Of a DNA stretch of 64,000 bases, positions 54,094-63,131 are shown in pieces. Both the position numbers and the translations under genes were made by a program. The stretch's first letter is position 1. Every line of letters begins with the position of its first letter. The notes beneath the pieces were generated by a model. The model made no database searches, was not told the origin of the DNA, and saw only the letters and a list, made by a program, of their open reading frames with translations. This DNA is from Virgibacillus profundi (GTDB lineage: Bacteria > Bacillota > Bacilli > Bacillales > Amphibacillaceae), in the NCBI RefSeq assembly GCF_002287375.1, contig NZ_NPOA01000006.1, positions 186,001 to 250,000 on the forward strand. The letters run 5' to 3'.

Positions 54094-55842
54094 ATGTTTC
54101 AGGTTTTTAAGAAATTAGATTGGTTTTTTAAACATTATTGGAAAAGATATACATTTGCCATTATTTCATTGATTATTGCAAGTGCGATTGGATTAATACC
54201 CCCTAAATTAGTTGGTTTTACGATTGATAAAATACAATTTGAGACATTAACAATGCAATTACTAGTGGCACTTGTGGCGGGCTACCTGGTACTGATCATT
54301 GTACATTATGCCATTTCATTTTTATGGGATTACACACTTTTTGGAGGGGCTGTGATTCTGGAAAGATGGACTCGCAGTCGATTAATGTCGCATTTTTTAG
54401 AAATGACACCGACATTTTTCGGGAAATATCGCACAGGGGATTTAATGGCGAGAAGTACAAACGATCTGAAAGCGATCAGTCTGACAGCAGGTTTTGGTGT
54501 GCTGACATTAGTGGATTCCAGTATTTTTATGCTTATGATTGTGGCAATGATGGGATTTACAATCAGCTGGCAGTTAACCCTGGCTGCATTAATTCCATTA
54601 CCAATTATGGCTGTTGTTATGAATAAGTATGGTGCAGCGATTCATGCCCGTTTTACGAAAGCACAAGCAGCCTTTGGTAATATGAACAATGAAGTACTGG
54701 AATCCGTTCGTGGCGTACGTGTGATTCGTGCTTTCGTTCAGGAGAGACAGGATGCAAAAAGGTTCGAGACAATGACAGAAGATGTTTATCAAAAAAATAT
54801 TGCAGTAGCAAAAATCGATGCATTGTTTGAACCGACGATGCAGATACTTGTTGGTCTATCATACACAATTGGGCTTGGCTATGGTGCCATGCTTGTATTT
54901 GAAAATAAAATGACGTTAGGGGATTTAGTTACATTCAATGTTTATTTAGGAATGCTCATTTGGCCAATGTTTGCGGTTGGAGAATTGATTAATATATTGC
55001 AACGCGGAAATGCTTCATTGGATCGAGTAAATGAGACACTGGACTACGTGGCAGATGTTAAGAATGCAGAAAACGTAAAAGATGTTTCCCATGTAAACTC
55101 CATTCATTTCAATGATGTTTCATTTTCCTATCCAGCAACAGAAATAAAGCAATTAAGCGGTATAAGCTTAAAGGTAACTCGAGGCCAAACGATTGGAATT
55201 GTAGGGAAAACGGGTGCAGGGAAAACTACATTATTCAAATTGATGCTGAGACAATACCCTGGTTTAATAGGGAAAATTACAATATCCGATGTTGATATAA
55301 CGGAGATCAGTATGGAACAAATCAGATCATGGATTGGTTATGTTCCACAGGATCAGATCATGTTTTCCAAAACAATCCGTGAAAACATTCAATTTGGTAA
55401 AGGAGATGCAACGGATAAGGAAATATATCGAGTCATGGAGCTTGCGCATTTTCTGGAAGATATAAAACAACTTCCTAAAGGATTGGATACACAGGTAGGT
55501 GAGAGTGGTGTAACACTTTCAGGTGGACAAAAGCAACGTGTTGCTTTGGCACGTGCATTTATTAAGGACCCGGAAATTCTGATTCTGGATGACTCCATGT
55601 CAGCAGTGGATGGGAAAACAGAAGCAAAAATTATTGAACATTTGAAAACAGAACGGAAAAACAAAACAACATTTATTGCAGCACATCGGATGTCAGCTGT
55701 GACCCATGCAGATCACATTATTGTGCTGGAGGATGGGAAAATAATTGAAGAGGGAACACATGAACAATTAATGAAGTTAAATGGCTGGTATCAAGAACAA
55801 TATAGTCAACAACAGCTGGAAGATGGGGAGGTGACCAACTAA
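54094..55842 (+). CDS. bmrC: Heterodimeric ABC multidrug exporter subunit, BmrC-like
   Basis: 582 residues from the second ATG, which has GATGGTGG upstream and aligns with BmrC (MFQVFKKLDWFFKHYWKRY). An exporter TMD (~1-310, six TMs) precedes the nucleotide-binding domain: Walker A GKTGAGKTT, signature LSGGQKQRVALARAF, Walker B ILILDDSMSAVD. The catalytic Glu after Walker B is Asp, so this is the degenerate half of an asymmetric pair, as in BmrC of B. subtilis. Its stop codon overlaps the partner's start by one base. Confidence 0.9.
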   Translation: MFQVFKKLDWFFKHYWKRYTFAIISLIIASAIGLIPPKLVGFTIDKIQFETLTMQLLVALVAGYLVLIIVHYAISFLWDYTLFGGAVILERWTRSRLMSHFLEMTPTFFGKYRTGDLMARSTNDLKAISLTAGFGVLTLVDSSIFMLMIVAMMGFTISWQLTLAALIPLPIMAVVMNKYGAAIHARFTKAQAAFGNMNNEVLESVRGVRVIRAFVQERQDAKRFETMTEDVYQKNIAVAKIDALFEPTMQILVGLSYTIGLGYGAMLVFENKMTLGDLVTFNVYLGMLIWPMFAVGELINILQRGNASLDRVNETLDYVADVKNAENVKDVSHVNSIHFNDVSFSYPATEIKQLSGISLKVTRGQTIGIVGKTGAGKTTLFKLMLRQYPGLIGKITISDVDITEISMEQIRSWIGYVPQDQIMFSKTIRENIQFGKGDATDKEIYRVMELAHFLEDIKQLPKGLDTQVGESGVTLSGGQKQRVALARAFIKDPEILILDDSMSAVDGKTEAKIIEHLKTERKNKTTFIAAHRMSAVTHADHIIVLEDGKIIEEGTHEQLMKLNGWYQEQYSQQQLEDGEVTN

Positions 55843-57872
55843 TGAAACGATCTACAGAAAGACGATTATTTGATTATGCATTACATTATAAAAAAGGTAT
55901 TTTAATTGGTATGGCTTGTTTAATCATTGCTGTTGCACTTGAACTTGCAGGGCCATTAATCGCAAAAACTGTCATTGATGAACATATACTTGGTGTAGAA
56001 GGAAACTGGCAGGAAGTTTTGATAGATGATGATAAATACACTGTCCCGTACGACGATAGCTATTATAAAAGAGCAGATCGTTTAACAGAAGATGATCAAC
56101 AAATAGGGGACAGTGCGACTGTTTTTCAAATAGGTACGGCATATTACTTTGTAAATGAAGAAGTACCACTGCAAGGAGAACGTAGCGTGGAGGATAATAC
56201 CATTACAATATCTACTTCTGAGGATACAATGACTTTTGCAGGAAAGCGGCTGTCATTAGCAGAAGTTTATCCTTTCTTTAAGCCTGAACAGGGACCTATT
56301 TTATTTTTACTAGGGCTATATATGGTGCTATTGATTATTGCTGGATTCTTTCAGTTTTTTGAAACATTTTTATTGCAGAAATCATCTAATCAAATTGTTA
56401 AAAAGATGCGTAATGATTTGTTCGAGCATACACAGCGGATTCCAATAAATTATTATGTGGATCAGCCCGCTGGTAAAATAGTTGCCCGGATTACAAATGA
56501 CACGGAAGCAATTCGCGATTTGTATGAACGTGTATTATCGATAGTTGTTACGAGTGTTATTTATATGGCTGGGATTTTTGTGGCATTATTCATTTTGGAT
56601 GCGAAACTTGCTACGATGTGTTTATTGCTAATCCCACTCATTTTTGTCTGGATGAAGGTATATAAACATTTTGGAACGAAATACAATACTGTTATCCGCT
56701 CTACAATAAGTGAAATAAATGGAAATATCAATGAGGCGATCCAGGGAATGCCGATCATTCAGGCATTTCGAAGAGAAAAGAAAACGAAGGAAGATTTTGA
56801 GGTTTTGAATGAACGTCATTTCACATACCAACGCAAACTGGTAAAGCTGAGTTCATTAACTTCATATAACCTTGTTACCGTATTTCGCAATCTTGCATTT
56901 GTGGGCTTTATTTGGTACTTTGGCTCCTCTTCATTAGGGGTTGGCAGCATCATTTCAATTGGAATGTTGTATGCGTTCGTAGATTATTTAACACGATTAT
57001 TTGAACCGGTTACAGATATTGTGAATCAGCTACCATTAATTGAGCAGGCCCGTGTTGCCGGAAATCGTGTCTTTGAATTGCTTGATCATGATGGGGAAAA
57101 TGTTGTAAATGATAAGGTGGATAAATATCGTGGAAATATTTTATTTGATCATGTTTCATTTGCCTATAACGAGGGAGATTATGTTCTCAAGGATATTTCA
57201 TTTGAGGTAAAAGCAGGTGAGACAGCTGCGTTTGTGGGGCATACGGGTTCAGGAAAAAGCTCCATTATGAATCTCTTATTCCGTTTTTATGATCCACAGA
57301 AGGGTACGATTACAATTGACAACTATAGTACACAGGATTGGTCCCGTCAACAGGTGAGAAGTCATATGGGTATTGTTCTGCAGGATCCATTCCTTTTTTC
57401 CGGTACGATCATTTCAAATGTAACCATGAATGATCCGGATATTACTAGGGAAAGGGCAATTCAGGCCCTGAAGGAAGTTGGAGCAGACCGGTTTATTGAA
57501 AAACTTCCAAATAAATATGATGAAGAGGTTACAGAAGGTGGAGGTACTTTCTCACTTGGGGAAAGACAATTATTATCATTTGCCAGAGCATTAGCGTTTG
57601 ATCCCGCAATCCTAATTTTGGATGAGGCAACTGCAAATATTGATACAGAAACGGAAAGCATTATTCAAAAAGCGTTGGATGTATTGAAAAAAGGCAGAAC
57701 AACCCTGGTAATCGCACACCGTCTATCAACTGTGCAGCAAGCTGATAAGATATTTGTACTTGATCATGGTACAATAAAAGAACAAGGTAATCATGACAAG
57801 CTAATTGATGAAAAAGGATTATATTATCAGATGTATCAGATGCAGCAGGGAAGAAGAAAAACAGCTGTATAA
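55842..57872 (+). CDS. bmrD: Heterodimeric ABC multidrug exporter subunit, BmrD-like
   Basis: 676 residues. Between TM1 and TM2 an ~100-residue extracytoplasmic insert (~45-145) is present, as in BmrD. The nucleotide-binding domain has Walker A GHTGSGKSS, a deviant signature FSLGERQLLSFARAL and a canonical Walker B ILILDEATANID with catalytic Glu. Together with BmrC this gives one competent ATP site and one degenerate site. Role: drug export under translation stress, by analogy. Expression is likely gated by the upstream attenuator. Confidence 0.92.
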   Translation: MKRSTERRLFDYALHYKKGILIGMACLIIAVALELAGPLIAKTVIDEHILGVEGNWQEVLIDDDKYTVPYDDSYYKRADRLTEDDQQIGDSATVFQIGTAYYFVNEEVPLQGERSVEDNTITISTSEDTMTFAGKRLSLAEVYPFFKPEQGPILFLLGLYMVLLIIAGFFQFFETFLLQKSSNQIVKKMRNDLFEHTQRIPINYYVDQPAGKIVARITNDTEAIRDLYERVLSIVVTSVIYMAGIFVALFILDAKLATMCLLLIPLIFVWMKVYKHFGTKYNTVIRSTISEINGNINEAIQGMPIIQAFRREKKTKEDFEVLNERHFTYQRKLVKLSSLTSYNLVTVFRNLAFVGFIWYFGSSSLGVGSIISIGMLYAFVDYLTRLFEPVTDIVNQLPLIEQARVAGNRVFELLDHDGENVVNDKVDKYRGNILFDHVSFAYNEGDYVLKDISFEVKAGETAAFVGHTGSGKSSIMNLLFRFYDPQKGTITIDNYSTQDWSRQQVRSHMGIVLQDPFLFSGTIISNVTMNDPDITRERAIQALKEVGADRFIEKLPNKYDEEVTEGGGTFSLGERQLLSFARALAFDPAILILDEATANIDTETESIIQKALDVLKKGRTTLVIAHRLSTVQQADKIFVLDHGTIKEQGNHDKLIDEKGLYYQMYQMQQGRRKTAV

Positions 57873-57902
57873 AGTAGTTTATGCTGGTTACGGGGTGGCG
57901 TT

Positions 57903-58715
57903 ATGGATCATAAAGATAAGAATAATCATGATGTTATAGATGAAGATTTATATGAAGAATTTGAGGATGAAGAACTGTATGAATTAGTACAGGAAGAAAA
58001 AAGAAAAGCAATAGTCAGGGCAAGCCAGGAAAAAGAACCCAAGCCAAAACGACCATTTCCCAAGTGGGCGTTTTGGTTAATTGCTTTAGCAATGGTGTTT
58101 AATGTTGTTGCATTATTACCACAAACATTTTCCATTCCGGCAATCGACTTTTTAATAACTTCAGCCAAGCTATCAAGTCAGGATGATACTAAAGCATATA
58201 AAAAAGCAGTAGTCGTCGTGGAAACAGAAGATAGTAAGGGAACAGGGTTTGCTATATCAAGTGATGGAAAGATCATGACAAATCACCATGTAATTGAAGG
58301 GGAAGATACAGTTACTGTCGCTTTTCCTGATGATGGGTTATTATCTGCAGAGGTCACGGAAGTTTATCCGTCAATAGATCTGGCAATTTTGGAGACCAAT
58401 GAGGAAGATATGCCGCATTTAACATTGGCTGATCAAACAACATTTGAAAAAGACGAAGCAATAGATTTTATCGGGAATCCTCTTAGGTTTAATGGGATTG
58501 CCAACGAAGGAAAAATTATTGGCTATACGCAGCTTTCCAGCTGGGAGCAGGAAGTATTAATGATAGAAGCTCCCGTATATCGTGGGAATAGCGGAAGTCC
58601 CATTATCAATAAAGATGGTGAGGTAATTGGTGTTATATTTGCCACATTGGATCACGGAGAACATGGAAGGGTAGGATTGTTTGTACCGATTGATTATTAC
58701 TACGATCAGCAGTAA
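57903..58715 (+). CDS. HtrA-like membrane serine protease without PDZ domain
   Basis: 270 residues. An acidic cytoplasmic N-terminus (~1-50), one TM (PKWAFWLIALAMVFNVVALL, ~53-73), then a trypsin-like domain outside with H129 (TNHHVI), D159 (SIDLAIL) and S230 (YRGNSGSPI) as catalytic triad. The chain ends right after the protease domain, so there is no PDZ module as in HtrA/HtrB. Start ATG follows GGGGTGGCGTT. It is 30 nt after bmrD and may be transcribed with it. Confidence 0.88.
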   Translation: MDHKDKNNHDVIDEDLYEEFEDEELYELVQEEKRKAIVRASQEKEPKPKRPFPKWAFWLIALAMVFNVVALLPQTFSIPAIDFLITSAKLSSQDDTKAYKKAVVVVETEDSKGTGFAISSDGKIMTNHHVIEGEDTVTVAFPDDGLLSAEVTEVYPSIDLAILETNEEDMPHLTLADQTTFEKDEAIDFIGNPLRFNGIANEGKIIGYTQLSSWEQEVLMIEAPVYRGNSGSPIINKDGEVIGVIFATLDHGEHGRVGLFVPIDYYYDQQ

Positions 58716-58730
58716 ATAATTAATAATTTT

Positions 58731-58756
58731 GTTTCACGAAAATAGAATGCGGGTAT
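58731..58756 (+). promoter_or_regulatory. Sigma-B-type promoter
   Basis: GTTTCA (58731-58736), 14 nt, GGGTAT (58751-58756), fitting the general-stress consensus GTTTAA-N12/14-GGGWAW. It lies 35 nt before the PRC-barrel gene. Confidence 0.75.
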
Positions 58757-58790
58757 AAAACATGTAAACGGCTTTAAGGAGGCGCTTTAC

Positions 58791-59501
58791 ATGTTTTATT
58801 TATCCTCGAATTTAAAAACATATAACATACATGCATCAGATGGAGAAATGGGCAAAGTAAAAGATTTATATTTTGATGATAAAAGATGGGCAATCCGCTA
58901 TGCAATAATTGATACAAGAAAATGGCTGCCCGGAAGAAGGGTTTTATTATCTCCTTCATCGTTTCTTACATTGAACGAAGCAGATAAATTTCTTGAGGTT
59001 GAGTTCGACAAAGAAACTGTACGCAATAGTCCATCCATACCTGATGAGACATTGATCACCCAGGATGTTGAAAATTCCCTGGTTGGTTATTATGGGTGGA
59101 CTAAATACTGGACGGGAAACATGCTTTGGGGTCCGAATGAATCACCAATGACTGCGTATAAAAACCATGAAGAAGCATTGCTTCAAGAACAGCCAGTTGA
59201 TTCACATCGTGATTATGATCTCCGTAGCGAAGACGAAACAATTGGTTTTAAAGTCCATGCCGATAACGGAAAAATTGGAACAATTGCGGACATGATTTAT
59301 GATGATCAAAAATGGAAAATACAATATATTATCGTACAAAGCAGTGATCATCCTGTTGAGGAAGAATATTTCGTATTCCCTACAGAAGATATCGAATCTG
59401 CTGATTGGTTTGAACACGATTTATATGTAAAAAAATCATTGGAAGAAGTGAAAATGAGAAAGATATATAAAACGAAAGAAAGCATTCTGATCGACCTTTA
59501 A
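58791..59501 (+). CDS. Protein with two PRC-barrel domains
   Basis: 236 residues with two PRC-barrel copies: ~5-80 (NIHASDGEMGKVKDLYFDDKRWAIRYAIIDT) and ~145-220 (KVHADNGKIGTIADMIYDDQKWKIQYIIVQS). A Trp-rich middle (YGWTKYWTGNMLWGP) links them. PRC-barrels occur in photosynthetic reaction-centre H, RimM and many stress proteins. The sigma-B-type promoter suggests a general stress role. TTTAAGGAGGCGC is a strong ribosome binding site. Confidence 0.86.
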   Translation: MFYLSSNLKTYNIHASDGEMGKVKDLYFDDKRWAIRYAIIDTRKWLPGRRVLLSPSSFLTLNEADKFLEVEFDKETVRNSPSIPDETLITQDVENSLVGYYGWTKYWTGNMLWGPNESPMTAYKNHEEALLQEQPVDSHRDYDLRSEDETIGFKVHADNGKIGTIADMIYDDQKWKIQYIIVQSSDHPVEEEYFVFPTEDIESADWFEHDLYVKKSLEEVKMRKIYKTKESILIDL

Positions 59502-59517
59502 AATTTATTTCAGTGTG

Positions 59518-59556
59518 AAAAAATGCCTCCCGGCAAAACCTGGAGGCATTTTTTTG
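59518..59556 (+). terminator. Intrinsic terminator after the PRC-barrel gene
   Basis: AAAATGCCTCC / GGAGGCATTTT stem with an 11-nt loop and T7. Confidence 0.93.
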
Positions 59557-59976
59557 TTCGAAATAAAAGACATTACATAAAAAGCCATTTAAAACGGTTA
59601 GTAACTGATATTTAAACAAATTGTAATTGTTTTGGGATAGAAACCGGTGATGTAGTACGTTAAGATTATTATATTGAAAATAATAACTGATTTTAATGAC
59701 ATAAATATATAATAAAGATGGTGGATACATCGTGACATATATGAAAATGATTATAAATACTTTTAATATTAGAAAACTTGGCTTATCGCCAAACCTTAGT
59801 TCAACGAAAAATACTTTTCGTCTGCGATGCAAATGCTTACGTAGCTTTCCTTTGTGCACTTATACTGATTTCCTAAAAAAGTTATACTTTCCTGTCAGTG
59901 AAATAAAATACTTGAAAACTACACCCAAAAATATAAAAAATAGTACGAATTTTATAATGGCTGGGGGTGCTATTAG
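59557..59976. other. Gap before sigI with a repeat fragment
   Basis: 420 nt. At about 59804-59857 it holds CTGCGATGC...GCTTACGTAGCTTTCCTTTGTGC, similar to part of the 34.7-kb repeat (CTGCGTGCGATGTTTCGCTTACGTAGCC…). An open frame of 82 codons crosses it but has no coding character. The sigI promoter lies near the right end. Confidence 0.65.
59921..59949 (+). promoter_or_regulatory. Sigma-I-like promoter of sigI
   Basis: ACACCC (59921-59926) and CGAA (59946-59949) resemble the sigma-I elements ACCCCC and CGAA. The order and location upstream of sigI fit autoregulation. Spacing of 19 nt was judged by eye against memory. Confidence 0.5.
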
Positions 59977-60708
59977 TTGATGATGAGCAGGTCACTTAAA
60001 GACATGCCCCTTAAAGATATGATTGTCTCGGCCCAACAAGGGGATGAAGCAGTATTAAATCATCTATTAAAATCCTATCAGCCTTTTATCGCAAAGTGTG
60101 TTTCTGAAGTTTGCAAACGTTATATTGATCCGGAGAAAGATGATGAATTCAGTATTGGATTATCCGCATTTAATGAAGCTATAAAATCGTACTCGTCGGA
60201 ACGGGGGAGCTCTTTTTTATCCTTTGCCAAGCTCGTTGTTAAACGTAAGGTGATTGATTATATTCGCTATACTCAAAAAAGGGCTCTTCCTGTATCGTTG
60301 GATGATAGCTATGATGCAGAGCAAATGGAAAACCCATTAGAAATAATTGCAGTAAAAGAAAGATACCGCCAGGAACAGGATACATTGTATCGCCGGGAGG
60401 AAATTGAGGAATTCGTTGAAAAGCTGAAAGAATATAATCTGACGCTGTTGGAGCTCACCGAAGCATCACCCAAACATAGGGATGCACGCGACTCTGCTGT
60501 CAAAACAGCACGAATTCTTTTTGGAAATGAAGAATTAAGAGCCTATGTTTATCGGAAGAAAAAGCTGCCAATCAAAGATTTACTGAAGCTTGTGGATGTG
60601 AGTAAAAAAACGTTGGAACGCAACCGGAAATTTATAATAGCGATATTTATTGTTCTTCATGAAGATTTTATTTATCTCAAGGATTATTTAAAGGGGGTGG
60701 GTCAGTGA
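59977..60708 (+). CDS. sigI: RNA polymerase sigma factor SigI
   Basis: 243 residues. Starts at TTG or one of the two ATG codons just after it; GGGGGTG is 7 nt from the TTG and 10 nt from the first ATG, so the start is ambiguous by one codon or two. Region 2 (YQPFIAKCVSEVCKRYIDPEKDDEFSIGLSAFNEAI, FLSFAKLVVKRKVIDYIR) matches SigI, the heat/cell-wall sigma of Bacillus. A region-4-like C-terminal domain (DLLKLVDVSKKTLERNRKFI) follows. Overlaps rsgI by 4 nt. Confidence 0.94.
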   Translation: MMMSRSLKDMPLKDMIVSAQQGDEAVLNHLLKSYQPFIAKCVSEVCKRYIDPEKDDEFSIGLSAFNEAIKSYSSERGSSFLSFAKLVVKRKVIDYIRYTQKRALPVSLDDSYDAEQMENPLEIIAVKERYRQEQDTLYRREEIEEFVEKLKEYNLTLLELTEASPKHRDARDSAVKTARILFGNEELRAYVYRKKKLPIKDLLKLVDVSKKTLERNRKFIIAIFIVLHEDFIYLKDYLKGVGQ

Positions 60709-61973
60709 ATAAAGGGATTGTAATGGAGAAGCATAAGCAGTTTACAATCATCATGACGAAAGAAGGTATCTTTCTAAAGGCTATTCCGATTGAACATGCT
60801 CAGGTAGGTTCTGAAGTGGTCTATGAACCATTGGTGTATAAGAAAAAAGCAGCATTCCTTTTCTTTCCCTCAAAAAAAATGAATGCACCTGTTCGTCTAC
60901 TTTCCATGGTCTGTATTCTGCTATTACTTGCGCTGCCATTTTATTTTGCAATGGGTAAGAGTAATACATATGCCTATGTAAATATTGATATTAACCCAAG
61001 CATTGAATTAGAGGTTAATGATGAATTAAATGTACTATCGATCAGAGCATTAAATGACGATGCAGATTTGATTGTAAAACAATTAACCGATTATGAAAAT
61101 GAAAAAATGGAAACAGTTATTGAAAAAATCATGGCAGAGAGTGAAGAAACAGGATTAATTAATGATAGTAAAAATATGTTGATCGGGGTTAGTTATACCG
61201 CAGAAAAGAAAGAGGAATTATCTGTACATAAAAATATAGAGCATTTTTTCCAAAAAAATAATTCGGAATGGGAAATAGCAACATTTGATGTTCCTGAAAA
61301 CATTAGAGAACAAGCAGAAAAGAATAAGAAATCAATGAATGAAGTAATGGCAACAACGATTATCGGAAAAGAAAAAACTCCCGAGGATAATAAAACATGG
61401 GAAGCATCGATGAATGATGAAGATAGAGCAATTATTAATTCTTTTTATAATACGGATAAAAATCATTCAGAAAGTAAAAGCACCGATAAGGAAACAATTA
61501 AAATAACGCCAAAGAAATCGAATGAAAATCAAAAAGAAAATAATTCAATGATCAAAGAAAGACCGAAAGTGGACAAAGTGAAGAAGGATATTACTGAGTC
61601 AAAAAGTATAAAAGAAAAATCTCATCCCAGTGAGTTAAAAAAGAAAAATGGCGAAATAAACTCTAATGGTAAAAACAAAGGGAAAAATAAAAACAGTAAC
61701 GAGAGTAAAAATAATGGAAAATCTGAGAAACATCATAAGCAGAAAAATAAGCAATCAAACAACAATGGTAATGATAAAAACAAAGGAAATAACGGCAATG
61801 GTAATAAACATAAGAAAGATAATGGAAAACATAAGAACAGCGGTAATAACGGTAACAATGGAAAAGGGAATAATGGCAATAATGGTAAAGGAAATAACGG
61901 GAATGGAAACAATGGCAACAACGGACACGGAAATAACGGCAACAATGGCAATGGAAATAATGGTCGACATTAA
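60705..61973 (+). CDS. rsgI: Anti-sigma-I factor RsgI with Asn/Gly/Lys-rich tail
   Basis: 422 residues from GTG inside the sigI stop region. The cytoplasmic RsgI_N domain (~1-55, FTIIMTKEGIFLKAIP), one TM (~62-83) and the conserved extracytoplasmic segment AYVNIDINPSIELEVNDELNVLSIRALND (~89-118) are present. From ~260 onward the sequence is low complexity: first Lys/Glu/Ser-rich, then ~100 residues of Asn-Gly-Lys repeats (e.g. GNNGNNGKGNNG) ending at the stop. Unlike clostridial RsgI proteins there is no carbohydrate-binding domain. The tail probably contacts the cell wall, by inference. Confidence 0.92.
   Translation: MNKGIVMEKHKQFTIIMTKEGIFLKAIPIEHAQVGSEVVYEPLVYKKKAAFLFFPSKKMNAPVRLLSMVCILLLLALPFYFAMGKSNTYAYVNIDINPSIELEVNDELNVLSIRALNDDADLIVKQLTDYENEKMETVIEKIMAESEETGLINDSKNMLIGVSYTAEKKEELSVHKNIEHFFQKNNSEWEIATFDVPENIREQAEKNKKSMNEVMATTIIGKEKTPEDNKTWEASMNDEDRAIINSFYNTDKNHSESKSTDKETIKITPKKSNENQKENNSMIKERPKVDKVKKDITESKSIKEKSHPSELKKKNGEINSNGKNKGKNKNSNESKNNGKSEKHHKQKNKQSNNNGNDKNKGNNGNGNKHKKDNGKHKNSGNNGNNGKGNNGNNGKGNNGNGNNGNNGHGNNGNNGNGNNGRH
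61660..61970 (+). repeat. Low-complexity coding repeat in rsgI
   Basis: Short direct repeats of AATAA(C/T)GGCAA(C/T)-like triplet blocks encode Asn-Gly-rich sequence. Frames on both strands stay open through it, which is why several false ORFs appear here. Confidence 0.85.
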
Positions 61974-62010
61974 AGAAGAGGCTGCAGACTCGGCAGCCTC
62001 TTCTTTTTAT
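61974..62010 (+). terminator. Intrinsic terminator after rsgI
   Basis: 12-bp stem AGAAGAGGCTGC / GCAGCCTCTTCT, 7-nt loop, T5. It touches the end of the convergent yhdB-like gene and may serve both. Confidence 0.92.
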
Positions 62011-62243
62011 ATTTCCATTGTAACTACAGGCTCAAATTTCATCGCATGGTCTATATAATAAAGAAGGTTATCGTGATTGGTCATAATTTTAGACTCATCT
62101 AAAGAATAATGGTAAGCGTGCAGGAAAAGCTGGATTTTTTTTGACAGCATATCATCATTTGTACGAACCATAAGCACCAGTAAATCATCCCACTGTCCCC
62201 AAAGTGTGTAATATAACGCTTTATCATAATCCGGAATATCCAT
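62007..62243 (-). CDS. YhdB-like small protein
   Basis: 78 residues with DYDKALYYTLWGQWDDLLVLMVRTNDD and KKIQLFLHAYHYSLDESK, which I recognise from the Bacillus YhdB group. Function unknown. Start ATG has AGGAGGGC upstream on the minus strand. Short, soluble, no motifs suggesting an activity. Convergent with rsgI. Confidence 0.78.
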   Translation of the reverse strand: MDIPDYDKALYYTLWGQWDDLLVLMVRTNDDMLSKKIQLFLHAYHYSLDESKIMTNHDNLLYYIDHAMKFEPVVTMEI

Positions 62244-62352
62244 TGTAGCCCTCCTTTAAATGTAAAGGGTTATTTATATTGTCTCCTTATTTTATATATA
62301 TTGTCTGATACAAAAATGGTGTAATTACCAAAAAAAGGTGATTACCAACAAG

Positions 62353-62381
62353 GAATAATAATAATTTCCTGATACATACTA
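62353..62381 (+). promoter_or_regulatory. Sigma-G-like promoter of the YhcN/YlaJ gene
   Basis: GAATA (62353-62357), 17 nt, CATACTA (62375-62381), 26 nt before the ATG. It matches gHATR-N17/18-CAtnnTA and shares its -10 with the gerA promoter. Confidence 0.65.
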
Positions 62382-62407
62382 AAATCAAAACAATAAGGAG
62401 GATTTTT

Positions 62408-63043
62408 ATGAAATGGAAATTTTTTAGTATCATGCTAGTGCTTGTATTGGCACTTGTTGGATGTGCTAATGGTGATAATAATGATAACCAGGAAGGTGCA
62501 ATGGACAATAATAATATTGAGCCTACCCGTTACAACAATGATAATACCGGATTTGAAGGCGATCGCGACTACAATATGAGAAGAACATCCGATCAAGCTC
62601 AGGAAAGAAATGATAATGAAAGAAACAGAAATGGAAATGACCGATATGATGTTGCAGGAGAAGCTGCAGATCAGATTACAGATAAAATTGATGAAATAGA
62701 TAACGCATATGTGCTTACAACTGATAATAATGCATATGTGGCAGCTAATCTGGATAGTGACAATAGAAATAACGATAACACTAATGATAACAACAATAAT
62801 AACAACAAAAATACCAACAATAATGATGGTGATAAACTAACTGATGAAGTGAAGGAACAGATAAGTGAAATTGTAAAATCGGTTGATAATGATATTGACA
62901 ATGTCTATGTCTCAACAAATCCAGATTTTGTTGATCTAACAAATAACTATGTGGATGATGTTGATAATGGTGAACCAATTGAAGGATTCTTTGATCAATT
63001 CGGTAATATGATTGAACGCTTATTCCCGGAGAATGAAAGGTAA
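62408..63043 (+). CDS. YhcN/YlaJ family sporulation lipoprotein
   Basis: 211 residues. Signal peptide and lipobox LVGC (Cys19). A long Asn/Asp-rich N-terminal region (~20-75), then the YhcN/YlaJ fold (AGEAADQITDKIDEIDNAYVLTTDNNAYVAANLD ... LTDEVKEQISEIVKSVDNDIDNVYVSTNPDFVD), interrupted by an Asn-rich loop (~120-140). Found on the spore inner membrane in relatives. Start follows AATAAGGAGGATTTTT. Sigma-G-like promoter supports forespore expression. Confidence 0.92.
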   Translation: MKWKFFSIMLVLVLALVGCANGDNNDNQEGAMDNNNIEPTRYNNDNTGFEGDRDYNMRRTSDQAQERNDNERNRNGNDRYDVAGEAADQITDKIDEIDNAYVLTTDNNAYVAANLDSDNRNNDNTNDNNNNNNKNTNNNDGDKLTDEVKEQISEIVKSVDNDIDNVYVSTNPDFVDLTNNYVDDVDNGEPIEGFFDQFGNMIERLFPENER

Positions 63044-63052
63044 ATAATATTA

Positions 63053-63092
63053 ATTACGAGTGACTATGCTGCATAGTCACTCGTATTTTTTT
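63053..63092 (+). terminator. Intrinsic terminator after the YhcN/YlaJ gene
   Basis: 13-bp stem TACGAGTGACTAT / ATAGTCACTCGTA, 5-nt loop, T7. Confidence 0.95.
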
Positions 63093-63131
63093 ATTTAATT
63101 TATGAATGAAGCTGAGAATCAGCTAATATAA

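Noticed and set aside
59732-59980. 82-codon ORF before sigI
   Set aside because: Crosses a repeat fragment and the sigI promoter, has no convincing start, and no recognisable protein.
61666-62058. Alternative-frame ORFs inside the rsgI tail
   Set aside because: The Asn-Gly repeat DNA lacks stops in several frames; the rsgI frame alone has a continuous conserved N-terminal domain.
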